The notes: a model not told the origin generated them from the letters alone. A stretch of 64,000 nucleotides of DNA from Prauserella_A oleivorans (GCF_042685745.1 NZ_JBHUNT010000001.1:3472001-3536000); one strand, 5' to 3'. Shown: positions 18,558 through 27,562, counted from the stretch's first letter. Made by a program: numbers and translations.

Positions 18558-18564
18558 CGACGGC

Positions 18565-19758
18565 GTGTTGCGCTGGATGACCGCAGGTGAGTCCCACGGC
18601 CCCGCCCTGGCCGCGATCCTCGAGGGCATGGTGGCCGGGGTCGAGATCACGACCGCTGATGTCGGTGAGCAGCTCGCGCGCAGGCGGCTCGGTTTCGGTC
18701 GCAGTCCCCGGATGGGGTTCGAGACCGACCGGATCGAGTTCGTCGGCGGCGTCCGTCACGGCCGGACGCAGGGCGGGCCGATCGCGGTGCAGATCGAGAA
18801 CGCCGAATGGCCGAAGTGGGAGAAGGTCATGGCGGCCGACCCCGTCGATCCCGCCGAGCTCGAGGGTCTCGCCCGCAACGAGCCGCTCACGCGGCCACGG
18901 CCCGGCCACGCCGACCTGCCCGGCATGCAGAAGTACGGCTTCACCGAGGCCCGGCCGGTGCTGGAGCGGGCGAGCGCCCGCGAGACCGCCTCCCGGACGG
19001 CGCTGGGCACGGTGGCGCGCCTGTTCCTGCGGCAGCTGCTGGGCGTAGAGGTGATCAGTCACGTCGTGTCCATCGGCAAGGCGGACGCGCCCGAGGGGCC
19101 GCTGCCGGAACCCGGTGATCTCGCCGCCATCGACGAGAGCCCGGTGCGGGCGTTCGGCGACGCCGCCACCGAGGCGATGGTCGCGGAGGTCGACGCCGTC
19201 CGCAAAGCCGGCGACACGGTGGGCGGCGTCATCGAGGTGATCGCCTACGGGCTGCCTCCGGGCCTCGGCTCCCACGTTCACTGGGACCGCCGTCTGGACG
19301 CCCGGCTCGCCGGTGCGCTGATGGGCGTGCAGGCGATGAAGGGCGTCGAGGTCGGCGACGGCTTCACCACCGCGCGCCGGTGGGGCAGCCAGGCCCACGA
19401 CGAGATCGACCGGGGCACCGGCCCGAAGGGGGTCACCCGGCGGTCCAACCGGGCCGGCGGGCTCGAAGGCGGCATCACCAACGGCGAGCCGTTGCGGGTC
19501 CGCGTCGCCATGAAGCCGATCTCGACGGTCCCTCGCGCGCTGTCCACTGTGGACGTCGAGACGGGCGAGGCGGCGGTGGCGATCCACCAGCGGTCCGACG
19601 TCTGCGCGGTGCCGAGGGCCGGCGTGGTGCTGGAGTCCGTGGTGGCGCTGGTGCTCGCCGACGCCGCGCTGGAGAAGTTCGGCGGCGACTCGCTCGCCGA
19701 GGCCAAGCGCAACGCCGACTCCTACCTCGCCGGTCTCGAGGACTGGTGGCAGCGCTGA
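18565..19758 (+). CDS. aroC: Chorismate synthase
   Basis: AroC turns EPSP into chorismate using reduced FMN and is the last step of the shikimate pathway. The 397-residue protein shows the signatures GESHGP near the N-terminus, HADLPGMQKYG, ERASARETASRTA and the C-terminal RSDVCAVPRAG. The start GTG gives MLRWMTAGESHGP, as in other actinobacterial AroC. It heads the aroC-aroK-lipoprotein-aroB-aroQ cluster. Confidence 0.97.
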   Translation: MLRWMTAGESHGPALAAILEGMVAGVEITTADVGEQLARRRLGFGRSPRMGFETDRIEFVGGVRHGRTQGGPIAVQIENAEWPKWEKVMAADPVDPAELEGLARNEPLTRPRPGHADLPGMQKYGFTEARPVLERASARETASRTALGTVARLFLRQLLGVEVISHVVSIGKADAPEGPLPEPGDLAAIDESPVRAFGDAATEAMVAEVDAVRKAGDTVGGVIEVIAYGLPPGLGSHVHWDRRLDARLAGALMGVQAMKGVEVGDGFTTARRWGSQAHDEIDRGTGPKGVTRRSNRAGGLEGGITNGEPLRVRVAMKPISTVPRALSTVDVETGEAAVAIHQRSDVCAVPRAGVVLESVVALVLADAALEKFGGDSLAEAKRNADSYLAGLEDWWQR

Positions 19759-19821
19759 CCGCGACGACGCTGTCCGCCGGTGACCGCGGGACCGCCCGCG
19801 CCGCGGCTGTGGCCCGGTGGC

Positions 19822-19827
19822 TACCGT
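19822..19827 (+). promoter_or_regulatory. -10 element of a probable leaderless aroK promoter
   Basis: TACCGT is followed by 7 nt and ATG 19835. It suggests a second promoter inside the aro cluster. Confidence 0.42.
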
Positions 19828-19834
19828 GACCGGC

Positions 19835-20395
19835 ATGAGCACACGTGGTCCGGTCGTGATCGTGGGACCGCCCGGCTCCGGCAAGAGCACCGTCGGCCCG
19901 CTACTGGCCGAGCGGCTGGGCGTGGGTTACCGCGACGCCGACGCCGACCTCGAAGCCGAGGAAGGCCGCACCATCAGCGACATCTTCGCCACGGACGGTG
20001 AGCCGGTGTTCCGCGCGCTCGAGGAGCGGAACATCGAGAAGACGCTGCGTGAGCACACCGGTGTGTACTCCCTCGGTGGCGGCGCCGTCCTGTCCGAGGC
20101 GACGAGGGCGCGACTGCGTGGGCATACCGTCGTGTTCCTCAACGTCGGGATGGCGGAGGGCGTCCGCCGCACCGGGTTGTCGACGGCACGGCCACTGCTG
20201 GCCGGCGTGAACCCCCGTGCGACGTACAAGGCGTTGCTGGACGCCCGGTTGCCGGTCTACCGGGAGGTCGCCACCCTCGAGATCGGCACCGACGACCGCT
20301 CGCCCGCGGAGGTCGTCGCCGAGATCGTCGAACGGCTGCGGGCGGAGCCCGTGCGAGAATCGCCCGGATCGGTCCCAGAGTCCTGTGTGGAGTGA
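19835..20395 (+). CDS. aroK: Shikimate kinase
   Basis: AroK phosphorylates shikimate at O3 with ATP. The protein has 186 residues. Walker A is GPPGSGKST with K17, the shikimate-binding aspartate is in DADADLE, and the SLGGGAVL motif and the lid segment with RPLLAG are present. ATG 19835 (MSTRGPVVIVG) is preferred over an upstream in-frame start at 19817, because the -10 element lies just before it. The C-terminus has about 15 extra variable residues. Confidence 0.96.
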   Translation: MSTRGPVVIVGPPGSGKSTVGPLLAERLGVGYRDADADLEAEEGRTISDIFATDGEPVFRALEERNIEKTLREHTGVYSLGGGAVLSEATRARLRGHTVVFLNVGMAEGVRRTGLSTARPLLAGVNPRATYKALLDARLPVYREVATLEIGTDDRSPAEVVAEIVERLRAEPVRESPGSVPESCVE

Positions 20396-20398
20396 ACC

Positions 20399-20842
20399 AT
20401 GCGTGCACGGATCCGGCTTGCCGGACTGATCGCCGGCGTCGCCGCGCTGACGGTGGCGTGCGGCGGTGGGGAGTCCGCTCCGGCGGACCAGGCGCCGTCC
20501 GGAGCACCGTCTTCGCGTGGTCCCGCCGGTGAGGACTACGGCGACACCGGCCAGGCAGGGCGGGAAACGCCGGTCGCCGACGATGTCGAGGTGACCGGCT
20601 GCGCGCAGACCGCGTGGTCGCCGAAGGTGGTCGTCAAGGTCACCAACAGCACCTCGCGGCCCCAGCGCTACGCCGCGACCGTCACCATCAGCAACCCGGG
20701 CGGGGACTCGACCGAGGCGTACTTCGCGAAAAACCGGCTGGAGCCGGGCCAGGCCGTGACCGACGAGATCATGGGCTCGGGCCCGGTCGCGGGCGAGCTC
20801 ACCTGCGAGGTCACCGAGGCCAAGCGCCTGCCGCCGAAGTGA
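20399..20842 (+). CDS. Predicted lipoprotein within the aro cluster
   Basis: A 147-residue protein with a lipoprotein signal: basic MRARIR, a hydrophobic core and lipobox TVAC with C21. A Ser/Pro/Gly-rich linker runs to about residue 60. A small beta-rich domain with two cysteines (in VTGCA and LTCEV) follows, resembling FxLYD-type extracellular domains; this is a fold guess only. It sits 3 bp after aroK and 8 bp before aroB, so it is co-expressed with shikimate genes. Why is not known. Genes in this spot are not part of the usual aro cluster. Confidence 0.82.
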   Translation: MRARIRLAGLIAGVAALTVACGGGESAPADQAPSGAPSSRGPAGEDYGDTGQAGRETPVADDVEVTGCAQTAWSPKVVVKVTNSTSRPQRYAATVTISNPGGDSTEAYFAKNRLEPGQAVTDEIMGSGPVAGELTCEVTEAKRLPPK

Positions 20843-20850
20843 GGAGCACG

Positions 20851-21960
20851 ATGACCACCGATCCGGTCCGTATCGAGGTCCGCACCGCCCAGCCGTACGA
20901 GGTGGTGGTGGGCCGCGGACTGCTCGGCGAACTGGCCGACGCGGTGCGCGACGCCTCCAAGGTCGCGCTCATCCACCCGCCGACCCTGACCACCACCGCG
21001 GAGGCCGTCCGTGGCGAACTCGCCGAGGCCGGACTGGACGCGCACCGGGTCGAGATCCCCGACGCGGAGGACGGCAAGGCACTGCGCGTCGCCGACTTCT
21101 GCTGGGACGTGCTCGGCCAGATAGGTCTCGATCGGCGCGGCATCGTGGTCGGCCTCGGCGGCGGTGCGGTCACCGACCTCGCCGGGTTCGTCGCCGGCAC
21201 CTGGATGCGCGGCGTGCGGCTGGTGAACGTCCCGACCACCTTGCTCGGCATGGTCGACGCCGCGATCGGCGGCAAGACGGGCATCAACACCGAGGCGGGC
21301 AAGAACCTCGTCGGCGTGTTCCACGAACCCAGCGCCGTGCTGGTGGACCTGGCCACGCTCGAGACCCTGCCACCCAACGAACTGGTCGCCGGGATGGCGG
21401 AGGTCGTCAAGGCAGGCTTCATCGCCGACCCGGCGATCCTCGACCTCATCGAGCGCGACCCCGCCGCCGCCGTCGACACCCAGGCCGACGTCCTCGGCGA
21501 GCTCGTCCGCCGGTCCATCCAGGTGAAGGCCGACGTCGTCGCCGCGGATCTGCGGGAGTCGAACCTCCGGGAGATCCTCAACTACGGGCACACGCTCGGC
21601 CACGCCATCGAGCGGCGCGAGCGCTACCGCTGGCGCCACGGTGCCGCGGTCAGCGTGGGACTCGTGTTCGCCGCCGAACTCGCGCGGCTGGCGGGCAGGC
21701 TCGACGACGCGACCGCCGACCGGCACGCCGCCGTCCTGCGTTCGCTCGGCCTGCCGACCACCTACGACGCCGACGCGTTGCCTCAGCTCATCGACGGCAT
21801 GCGCGCCGACAAGAAGAACCGCGCGGGGACCTTGCGGTTCGTGGTCCTCGACGGCCTCGCCAAGCCGGGCCGGCTCGAAGGGCCGGATCCGGCGTTGCTC
21901 GCGGGTGCGTACTCGGCCATCGCCGCGGGCGAATCGGGCAGCGGGGGAGTGCTGCTGTGA
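20851..21960 (+). CDS. aroB: 3-dehydroquinate synthase
   Basis: AroB cyclises DAHP to 3-dehydroquinate, using NAD and a divalent metal. The 369-residue protein has the glycine-rich NAD segment GLGGGAVTDLAGF, the VPTTLLGMVDAAIGGKTG motif and the metal ligands expected in GMAEVVKAG (Glu) and NYGHTLGHAIE (His). ATG 20851 has GAGGAG 5-6 nt upstream. The stop overlaps the start of aroQ by GTGA. Confidence 0.97.
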   Translation: MTTDPVRIEVRTAQPYEVVVGRGLLGELADAVRDASKVALIHPPTLTTTAEAVRGELAEAGLDAHRVEIPDAEDGKALRVADFCWDVLGQIGLDRRGIVVGLGGGAVTDLAGFVAGTWMRGVRLVNVPTTLLGMVDAAIGGKTGINTEAGKNLVGVFHEPSAVLVDLATLETLPPNELVAGMAEVVKAGFIADPAILDLIERDPAAAVDTQADVLGELVRRSIQVKADVVAADLRESNLREILNYGHTLGHAIERRERYRWRHGAAVSVGLVFAAELARLAGRLDDATADRHAAVLRSLGLPTTYDADALPQLIDGMRADKKNRAGTLRFVVLDGLAKPGRLEGPDPALLAGAYSAIAAGESGSGGVLL

Positions 21961-22388
21961 AGACGTTCGTGCTCAACGGGCCCAACCTGGGCAGGCTCGG
22001 CACGCGGGAACCCTCCGTCTACGGGTCGACGACCCACGACGATCTGGTGCGGTTGTGCGTCGAGACGGGCAAGGATCTCGGGCTCGACGTCGAGGTCCGC
22101 CAGACCGATCACGAGGGCGAGATGGTCGGCTGGCTGCACGAGGCCGCCGACGCGGCGGCGCCGGTGGTGCTCAACGCCGGCGCCTGGACGCACTACTCCA
22201 TCGCCGTGCGCGACGCCGCCGCGCAGCTGACCGCACCTCTTGTGGAGGTGCACATCTCGAACGTCCACCAGCGCGAGCAGTTCCGCCACCACAGCGTGCT
22301 CTCCGACATCGCGACCGGCGTGCTCGCGGGCTTCGGCGTGGACGGCTATCGATTGGCCCTGCGCTGGATCGCCGACAACGCGAAGTGA
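21957..22388 (+). CDS. aroQ: Type II 3-dehydroquinate dehydratase
   Basis: AroQ removes water from 3-dehydroquinate. The dodecameric type II enzyme has 143 residues here, the usual size. The catalytic Tyr is Y22 in LGTREPSVYG, the acid-base His is in VEVHISNVHQRE, and NAGAWTHYS forms the substrate site. GTG 21957 overlaps the aroB stop. It closes the cluster, so aroB, aroC, aroE, aroK and aroQ are all present in the window; aroA and aroG-type genes are not. Confidence 0.96.
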   Translation: MKTFVLNGPNLGRLGTREPSVYGSTTHDDLVRLCVETGKDLGLDVEVRQTDHEGEMVGWLHEAADAAAPVVLNAGAWTHYSIAVRDAAAQLTAPLVEVHISNVHQREQFRHHSVLSDIATGVLAGFGVDGYRLALRWIADNAK

Positions 22389-22680
22389 CCCCACTCCGGA
22401 GCTGACCACGCCCGGTGGCCCGCATTCGGCTACCGGCCGGAACGGATACCGGCGGTCCGGGACCGGTCCGAGGCCGGTCCACAGTGGCCGGACGAGCAGC
22501 GGGGCAGCGCTACGGACGAACCACACGGCAAGGCGAGGGGCGCCGACAGGCCATCCAGCGCGCACGTCGAACCGCTCCCGACCACGGTGCCTCACCACGG
22601 ACCGTGGCCCGGGCGCCACCGGGGGCCGACCGTAGACTGATCGGCATCCCTCGATCGGGTTCACCGGGCGAGGCGGAGGG

Positions 22681-24204
22681 ATGGAGGTTGTCCGGCAGCA
22701 TGCGCACTCGGCGTACCGGACCGGTGGGATGGCCTGCGCGGTGGCCGCGACCGCGATCCTGGCCGTGGCGTGCACGCCGGGAAACGCGCGCCCCCAGGCG
22801 GAGGGCGCCCGAGACGGCGTGGCCGCGGTCGGCGAGGTGCGAGCCGAGCCCGTCGAGCTGGCCGTCGACCGGCATCGCCAGAGCGACGGCGTGGTGGCCG
22901 AGGGCGGCGCCGACGCCGTGTACAACTACGGCCCCACCGTGATGACCGAAGGCGGGACGGTGCGGATGTGGTGGTGCAGCCAGTACGGCAGTGCCGACCC
23001 GCCCGGCGACGACATCCTCCACGCCGAGGCGGACTCCGTGGAGGGACCGTTCACCGCGCCCGGTGGCGGGATCCCCGACTCCGTCCTGTCCGGCGATCCC
23101 GGATCCTTCGACGGTGTGCACACGTGCGATCCGTCGGTCATCCGGGTCGACGGCACCTACTACCTCTACTACACCGGCGCTGCGGGCAGCCACGACCACG
23201 GCAACGCCATCGGCCTCGCCACCAGCACCGACGGCCGCACGTGGACCCGTGCCGCCGGCAACCCGGTCGTGCGGCCCGCCCACGACACCACGCGAGACAA
23301 CACCTACGGAGCCGGCCAGCCCGCTGCGGTGTACCTGGACGGCTGGTTCTACCTCATGTTCACCGATACGACCGGCCGCGCGGCGGGCTGGAACGGGGCG
23401 GGGCAGTTCGTCATACGGGCCAAGGACCCCACGTTCTCCACCGGCGTCGAGGCGCTCGGCCCGGACGGGTTCACCTCCGTCGCGGGCACCGGCACGCCCC
23501 GCACCCGCTCGGTGGTGGACGCCTTCAGCGCCGACCTCATGTGGGTGGACGCGCTCGACGCGTTCGCCATCGCCCATCAGACCGACCGCGGCACCACGAT
23601 CACCTTCTGGAACCGCGACTTCACGGCCACGCCGTACCGGCCGGTGCTCCTGCCCGCGCCCTGGGAGGAGGGGCCCGGCCTCGTCCGCGAACCCGACGGA
23701 CACGCACCCGTGTCCACCGACGATCCGTGCGGGCGCGTCCCCGTCGACGTCATCCATGCCACCCGGATCGGCGAGGCCGGGGCACCCACCGCGCTGCGGC
23801 ACTTCGGCCTCGACATCCACGGCGTCGACGGCTGCGCCACCACCGGACGGGCACTCGCCGTGCTCGACGGGTTCGCGATGCCGTCGCCGCAACGCACGAT
23901 GGACCTCGTCACCGGCGGAAAGCTGCTGCGCATCGAGCGGCGGTCGGTGGCCGAGACCATCGCACACACCGTGCTGGACGAACGGCCCGCCGCGGTCGAC
24001 CGGATCTCCGTCGCGGCCCGGCTACGGGCGGGAGCACCTGCGGTCCGGGCGCTGGGGGAGGGCACCGGCTTCGTGCTCGACGGCACGCTGTGGCCGGTGA
24101 CCGACGCGGAGGCCGTGAGCCGGAACGACTCGCACGCCCGGGCCGTGACCGACGCGGAGTGGCGGGCCTACCGGCTCGGGCCCACCCTCGGCGCACGCGG
24201 CTGA
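22681..24204 (+). CDS. Secreted lipoprotein with a GH43-like five-bladed beta-propeller
   Basis: A 507-residue protein. Its N-terminus has a hydrophobic segment and lipobox AVAC with C31. The mature part has the repeated signature of the GH43/GH32/GH130-like propeller: YNYGPTVM, then CDPSVIRVDGTYYLYYTG, then GAGQPAAVYLDGWFYLMF. A C-terminal beta region follows. The CDPS aspartate and later acids are in positions suited to glycosidase catalysis, but the substrate cannot be named. ATG 22681 follows a purine-rich GAGGCGGAGGG. A TAGACT at 22633-22638 is a weak -10 candidate. The 3' end overlaps that of the convergent gene by 37 bp. Confidence 0.8.
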   Translation: MEVVRQHAHSAYRTGGMACAVAATAILAVACTPGNARPQAEGARDGVAAVGEVRAEPVELAVDRHRQSDGVVAEGGADAVYNYGPTVMTEGGTVRMWWCSQYGSADPPGDDILHAEADSVEGPFTAPGGGIPDSVLSGDPGSFDGVHTCDPSVIRVDGTYYLYYTGAAGSHDHGNAIGLATSTDGRTWTRAAGNPVVRPAHDTTRDNTYGAGQPAAVYLDGWFYLMFTDTTGRAAGWNGAGQFVIRAKDPTFSTGVEALGPDGFTSVAGTGTPRTRSVVDAFSADLMWVDALDAFAIAHQTDRGTTITFWNRDFTATPYRPVLLPAPWEEGPGLVREPDGHAPVSTDDPCGRVPVDVIHATRIGEAGAPTALRHFGLDIHGVDGCATTGRALAVLDGFAMPSPQRTMDLVTGGKLLRIERRSVAETIAHTVLDERPAAVDRISVAARLRAGAPAVRALGEGTGFVLDGTLWPVTDAEAVSRNDSHARAVTDAEWRAYRLGPTLGARG

Positions 24205-24716
24205 GGACGGGGCCGCGGCCGGGCGGTCGCGCGCCGCCCGGAACCCGGCTCGCCCCGGGAGCGCCCGGCCGCGACGGAGCCCGTGTCCTCCTGACCCGGC
24301 TCAGCGTGCTCCTCCTCGTCGTCGCGCTGCCCGGCCAGCCTGCCACCCACCACCAGGCCGAGACCGGCGGGCAGCAGCACCAGCAGCGCGGTGAACGCCG
24401 CGCCGCCGGTCAGCGCCGGGCCGAGCTCGCTCAGGCCGGTCTGGTCCACGAACACCGACCTGCCGAGCACGCTCAGCACACCGGCGACGGGGCCGGTGAC
24501 CAGCGCGGCGATGAACCACGTGCGTCCGGCGTCGCGGAGGCGGAGCCATGCGTCGACCGCGCTCCACAGCGCGGCCGCGCCCACGAGCAGCGCGAGCGCG
24601 ACCGCGGTCATGAGCGAGGTCTCACCCGGCTGGAACACCGCGATCTTGGCGAGCGCGACAGTGGCGGCGGCATGCAACACGGACATGCCGAGCGCACGGA
24701 CAACCCAGGACGGCAT
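24168..24716 (-). CDS. Four-TM membrane protein (B-4DMT-like)
   Basis: A 182-residue protein with four predicted membrane segments (about residues 9-27, 33-57, 66-88 and 103-125). A hydrophilic tail follows, first acidic (DDEEEH) and then Arg/Pro-rich. The position between aroQ and pepQ matches the conserved membrane protein found there in mycobacteria, which some pipelines call a B-4DMT transporter. Transport activity is not shown by sequence. On the minus strand TACAGT lies 6 nt before the ATG, so it is probably leaderless and divergent from pepQ. Confidence 0.72.
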   Translation of the reverse strand: MPSWVVRALGMSVLHAAATVALAKIAVFQPGETSLMTAVALALLVGAAALWSAVDAWLRLRDAGRTWFIAALVTGPVAGVLSVLGRSVFVDQTGLSELGPALTGGAAFTALLVLLPAGLGLVVGGRLAGQRDDEEEHAEPGQEDTGSVAAGRSRGEPGSGRRATARPRPRPQPRAPRVGPSR

Positions 24717-24722
24717 CGGCCC

Positions 24723-24728
24723 ACTGTA
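24723..24728 (-). promoter_or_regulatory. -10 element of a probable leaderless promoter (minus strand)
   Basis: TACAGT on the minus strand, 6 nt before ATG 24716. Confidence 0.42.
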
Positions 24729-24754
24729 ACGGCAACCGTGCCGAGGACCACCCC

Positions 24755-24760
24755 TAAGCT
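24755..24760 (+). promoter_or_regulatory. -10 element of a probable leaderless pepQ promoter
   Basis: TAAGCT is followed by 6 nt and GTG 24767. It lies back to back with the minus-strand -10 at 24723-24728. Confidence 0.45.
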
Positions 24761-24766
24761 GGGCGC

Positions 24767-25888
24767 GTGGCTGTCACTTCCCGGAGCTCCCGCGCGGAGG
24801 CGCACCAGGCCCGCCGGGCCGCGGTGCGGGACCTGCTGCGCGAGGCCGAGCTCGACGCGTTGCTCGTCACCGATCTGCGCAACATCCGCTACCTCACCGG
24901 CTTCACCGGTTCCAACGCCGCACTGCTGCTCCACACGGACGGCGACGCGGCGACCGTGTTCTGCACGGACGGCCGGTACACCACCCAGGCCGCGGCCGAG
25001 GTGTCCGACCTGGAGCGAGTGCTGGACCGGGCCAGCGCGAGAGGCCTGGTCGCGCGGGCCGCCGGCGCCGCGCGCCGGTACCGCCGCACGGGCTTCGAGA
25101 GCCAGTACGTCAGCGTCGAGCAGTACGCGGGCTTGCAGGAGGTGTGCGGCGACGTGGAGCTGTGCCGGGCGCCGGGTCTGGTCGAACGGCTGCGGACGGT
25201 GAAGGACGACCTCGAGATCGAGGCGCTCCGGCAGGCATGTGCGGCGGCCGACCGGGCGTTCGCGGAACTCGTCGACCAGGGCGGGCTGCGGCCTGGCCGC
25301 ACCGAGCGCGAGGTGGCGCGCGAGCTGGAGAGCCGGATGCTCGACCACGGCTCGGAGGGCCCGTCGTTCGAGAGCATCGTCGCCGCCGGGGCCAACTCGG
25401 CGATTCCGCATCACCGGCCCACCGACACGGTGCTCACCACGGGCGACTTCGTGAAACTCGATTTCGGCGCGACCGTCGGGGGGTACCACTCCGACATGAC
25501 GCGTACCGTGGTGCTCGGCACACCGGCCGACTGGCAGGTCGAGCTCTACGACCTCGTGCGTGAGGCCCAGGCGGCCGGGCTGGCCGCCGCCCTTCCGGGC
25601 ACCGAGGTCGCGGCCGTCGACAAGGCCGCCCGGGACGTGATCGCCGGGGCGGGACGCGGCGAGGAGTTCACCCACGGCCTGGGACACGGCGTGGGCCTGC
25701 AAATACACGAGGCTCCGAGCCTCGCGGCGACCGGCGCCGGTACACTGTCGGCCGGTATGGCGGTCACCGTCGAGCCCGGCGTCTACCTCGCCGGCCGTGG
25801 TGGAGTCCGCATCGAGGACACGCTCGTCGTGCGGGAGGGAACTCCCGAGCTCCTCACCCTCAGCACCAAGGAACTCGTGGTCGTCTAA
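24767..25888 (+). CDS. pepQ: Xaa-Pro aminopeptidase / Xaa-Pro dipeptidase (M24B)
   Basis: A 373-residue cytoplasmic metallopeptidase that cleaves N-terminal residues preceding proline. A creatinase-type N-terminal domain is followed by the pita-bread domain. The five metal ligands are visible: Asp in KLDFGA, Asp in YHSDMTRT, His in GHGVGLQIHE, Glu in VEPGVY and Glu in RIEDT. It precedes efp and nusB, as in mycobacteria. The link between a proline peptidase and EF-P, which helps translate polyproline, is an association of position only. Confidence 0.94.
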   Translation: MAVTSRSSRAEAHQARRAAVRDLLREAELDALLVTDLRNIRYLTGFTGSNAALLLHTDGDAATVFCTDGRYTTQAAAEVSDLERVLDRASARGLVARAAGAARRYRRTGFESQYVSVEQYAGLQEVCGDVELCRAPGLVERLRTVKDDLEIEALRQACAAADRAFAELVDQGGLRPGRTEREVARELESRMLDHGSEGPSFESIVAAGANSAIPHHRPTDTVLTTGDFVKLDFGATVGGYHSDMTRTVVLGTPADWQVELYDLVREAQAAGLAAALPGTEVAAVDKAARDVIAGAGRGEEFTHGLGHGVGLQIHEAPSLAATGAGTLSAGMAVTVEPGVYLAGRGGVRIEDTLVVREGTPELLTLSTKELVVV

Positions 25889-25926
25889 GCGCGCGGCCCA
25901 ACCCCGACACAGGAGAACTCACAGCA

Positions 25927-26484
25927 GTGGCCACCACCAACGACCTGAAGAATGGCATGGTCCTCAATCTGGACGGCCAGCTCTGGTCCGTCGTGAACTT
26001 CCAGCACGTCAAGCCGGGTAAGGGCGGAGCGTTCGTGCGCACCACGCTGAAGCACGTCCTGTCCGGCAAGGTGGTGGACAAGACGTTCAACGCCGGGACC
26101 AAGGTCGACACCGCGACCGTCGACCGCCGTCAGATGACCTACCTCTACAACGACGGCACCGACTTCATCTTCATGGACGCCGAGACCTACGACCAGATCA
26201 ACGTGCCGCGGGAGACGGTCGGCGACGGCGCCAACTTCCTGCTGGAGAACACCGAGGTGCAGGTCGCGATGCACGAGGGGCAGCCCCTCTACGTCGAGCT
26301 GCCGACCTCGGTCGAGCTGGTCATCCAGCACACCGACCCGGGCCTGCAGGGTGATCGCTCCACCGGCGGTACCAAGCCGGCGACGCTGGAGACGGGCGCC
26401 GAGATCCAGGTGCCGTTGTTCGTCAGCACCGGCGAGAAGGTCAAGGTCGACACTCGCGACGGCCGCTATCTCGGTCGCGCGTGA
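25927..26484 (+). CDS. efp: Translation elongation factor P
   Basis: EF-P binds next to the ribosomal P site and relieves stalling at consecutive prolines. The 185-residue protein has three beta-barrel domains. The tip of domain I reads KPGKGGAF with K32 at the position that is modified in other bacteria; no modification genes (epmA or earP type) are in the window. GTG 25927 has AGGAGAA about 10 nt upstream. The stop overlaps the nusB start by GTGA. Confidence 0.97.
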   Translation: MATTNDLKNGMVLNLDGQLWSVVNFQHVKPGKGGAFVRTTLKHVLSGKVVDKTFNAGTKVDTATVDRRQMTYLYNDGTDFIFMDAETYDQINVPRETVGDGANFLLENTEVQVAMHEGQPLYVELPTSVELVIQHTDPGLQGDRSTGGTKPATLETGAEIQVPLFVSTGEKVKVDTRDGRYLGRA

Positions 26485-26945
26485 GAACGCCGGTGGGTGC
26501 TGAATCCTCTTCTCGCCGCGGCGGCCAGATCAGCCGTCGCGCTGCGCGCAGGCGCGCGGTGGAGTTCCTGTACGAGGCGGCGCAGCGGGAGGCCGACCCG
26601 GCGGCGCTGCTCCACGACCGGATCGGCTCGGTCGACGTCGAGCCGATCGGTGACTACACGATCTCGCTGGTCGAAGGTGTGGCAGCGCACCAGGAGCGCA
26701 TCGACGAGCTGCTGTCGGAACACGCCCAGGGCTGGACGCTGAACCGGATGCCGCCGGTCGATCTGGCCGTGCTGAGGCTCGGTGTGTACGAGATGCTCTG
26801 GTCGGCCGACGTGCCCGACCCGGTGGCCATCGACGAGGCCGTGGGCCTGGCCAAGGAGCTGTCCACCGACGATTCGCCGCGCTTCGTCAACGGCGTGCTC
26901 GGCCGCATCGGCAACATCGCGGACCGGCTGCGCGCGGTGCTGTGA
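26481..26945 (+). CDS. nusB: Transcription antitermination factor NusB
   Basis: NusB acts with NusE/S10 at boxA of rRNA leaders. It has 154 residues and is all-helical. The Arg-rich motif near the N-terminus (SRRAARRRAVEFLYEA) and the C-terminal signature with FVNGVLGRIGNIADRLR are typical. GTG 26481 overlaps the efp stop, so pepQ-efp-nusB form one unit ended by a strong hairpin. Confidence 0.95.
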   Translation: MRTPVGAESSSRRGGQISRRAARRRAVEFLYEAAQREADPAALLHDRIGSVDVEPIGDYTISLVEGVAAHQERIDELLSEHAQGWTLNRMPPVDLAVLRLGVYEMLWSADVPDPVAIDEAVGLAKELSTDDSPRFVNGVLGRIGNIADRLRAVL

Positions 26946-26953
26946 CCGCCGCT

Positions 26954-26986
26954 GCGGTCGTGAGTGCCGCACGCACCCACGACCGC
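26954..26986. terminator. Bidirectional terminator hairpin between nusB and bldD
   Basis: GCGGTCGTG (26954-26962) pairs perfectly with CACGACCGC (26978-26986). An inner GTGC/GCAC stem (26964-26967 with 26973-26976) closes a 5-nt loop. It lies between two convergent gene ends, without a T-tract. Confidence 0.72.
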
Positions 26987-26994
26987 GGCGCCGG

Positions 26995-27483
26995 TCAGTC
27001 CTCCTTGGAGGGACGGGCCTCCGGGGGCAGCACGCCCCAGTCGATGAGCTGCTCGGTCAGCTCACCGGGCGTCATGTCGTAGATGATCGCGAGCGAGCGC
27101 AGGTCCTCGGTGCGGATGGAGAGCACCTTGCCGTTGTAGTCGCCTCGCTGGCTCTGGATCGTGGCGGCGTACCGCGCGAGCGGACCGACCTTCTCGGCGG
27201 GCAGCTGCTGCAGCCGCTCGAGGTTGATCACGATCTTCGTCGCGGGCTCGGCGCCGGAGGGAACACGACCCTCGGGCAGGAGCTCGACCACCGGAACCCC
27301 GTAGAAGTCGGCGAGCTCGGCCAGCTTCTGGACGGTGACGGCCCGGTCGCCGCGCTCGTAGGAGCCCACCACGACCGCCTTCCAGCGGCCGCCGGACTTC
27401 TGCTCGACCCCGTGCAGGGACAGACCCTGTTGCTGGCGGATACCGCGGAGCTTGGCCCCGAGCGCCTTGGCGTAATCGCCCAT
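26995..27483 (-). CDS. bldD: Developmental regulator BldD
   Basis: BldD represses sporulation genes in Streptomyces while bound to tetrameric cyclic di-GMP. The 162-residue protein has an XRE-type helix-turn-helix (about residues 10-70). Its C-terminal domain contains the c-di-GMP signature RGD-x8-RxxD as RGD 113-115 and RTED 124-127, so ligand binding is expected. The Shine-Dalgarno GGAGAA lies 9 nt before the ATG. Its promoter contains a BldD box, as for the autoregulated gene in Streptomyces. It converges with nusB. Confidence 0.95.
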   Translation of the reverse strand: MGDYAKALGAKLRGIRQQQGLSLHGVEQKSGGRWKAVVVGSYERGDRAVTVQKLAELADFYGVPVVELLPEGRVPSGAEPATKIVINLERLQQLPAEKVGPLARYAATIQSQRGDYNGKVLSIRTEDLRSLAIIYDMTPGELTEQLIDWGVLPPEARPSKED

Positions 27484-27547
27484 GTGGTGGTTCTCCGTTT
27501 CCTCGCCCCGGCTCGGCCCGGCTGACCGACAGGGAACTCCTGAGTCG

Positions 27548-27562
27548 AATACTCAGAGTAAT
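27548..27562. promoter_or_regulatory. BldD box in the bldD promoter
   Basis: The core ACTCAGAGT (27551-27559) followed by AAT matches the BldD consensus nTnACnC(A/T)GnGTnAn at all defined positions but one. It covers the predicted transcription start of bldD. An overlapping dyad CTGAGT-N5-ACTCAG runs from 27540 to 27556. Confidence 0.68.
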
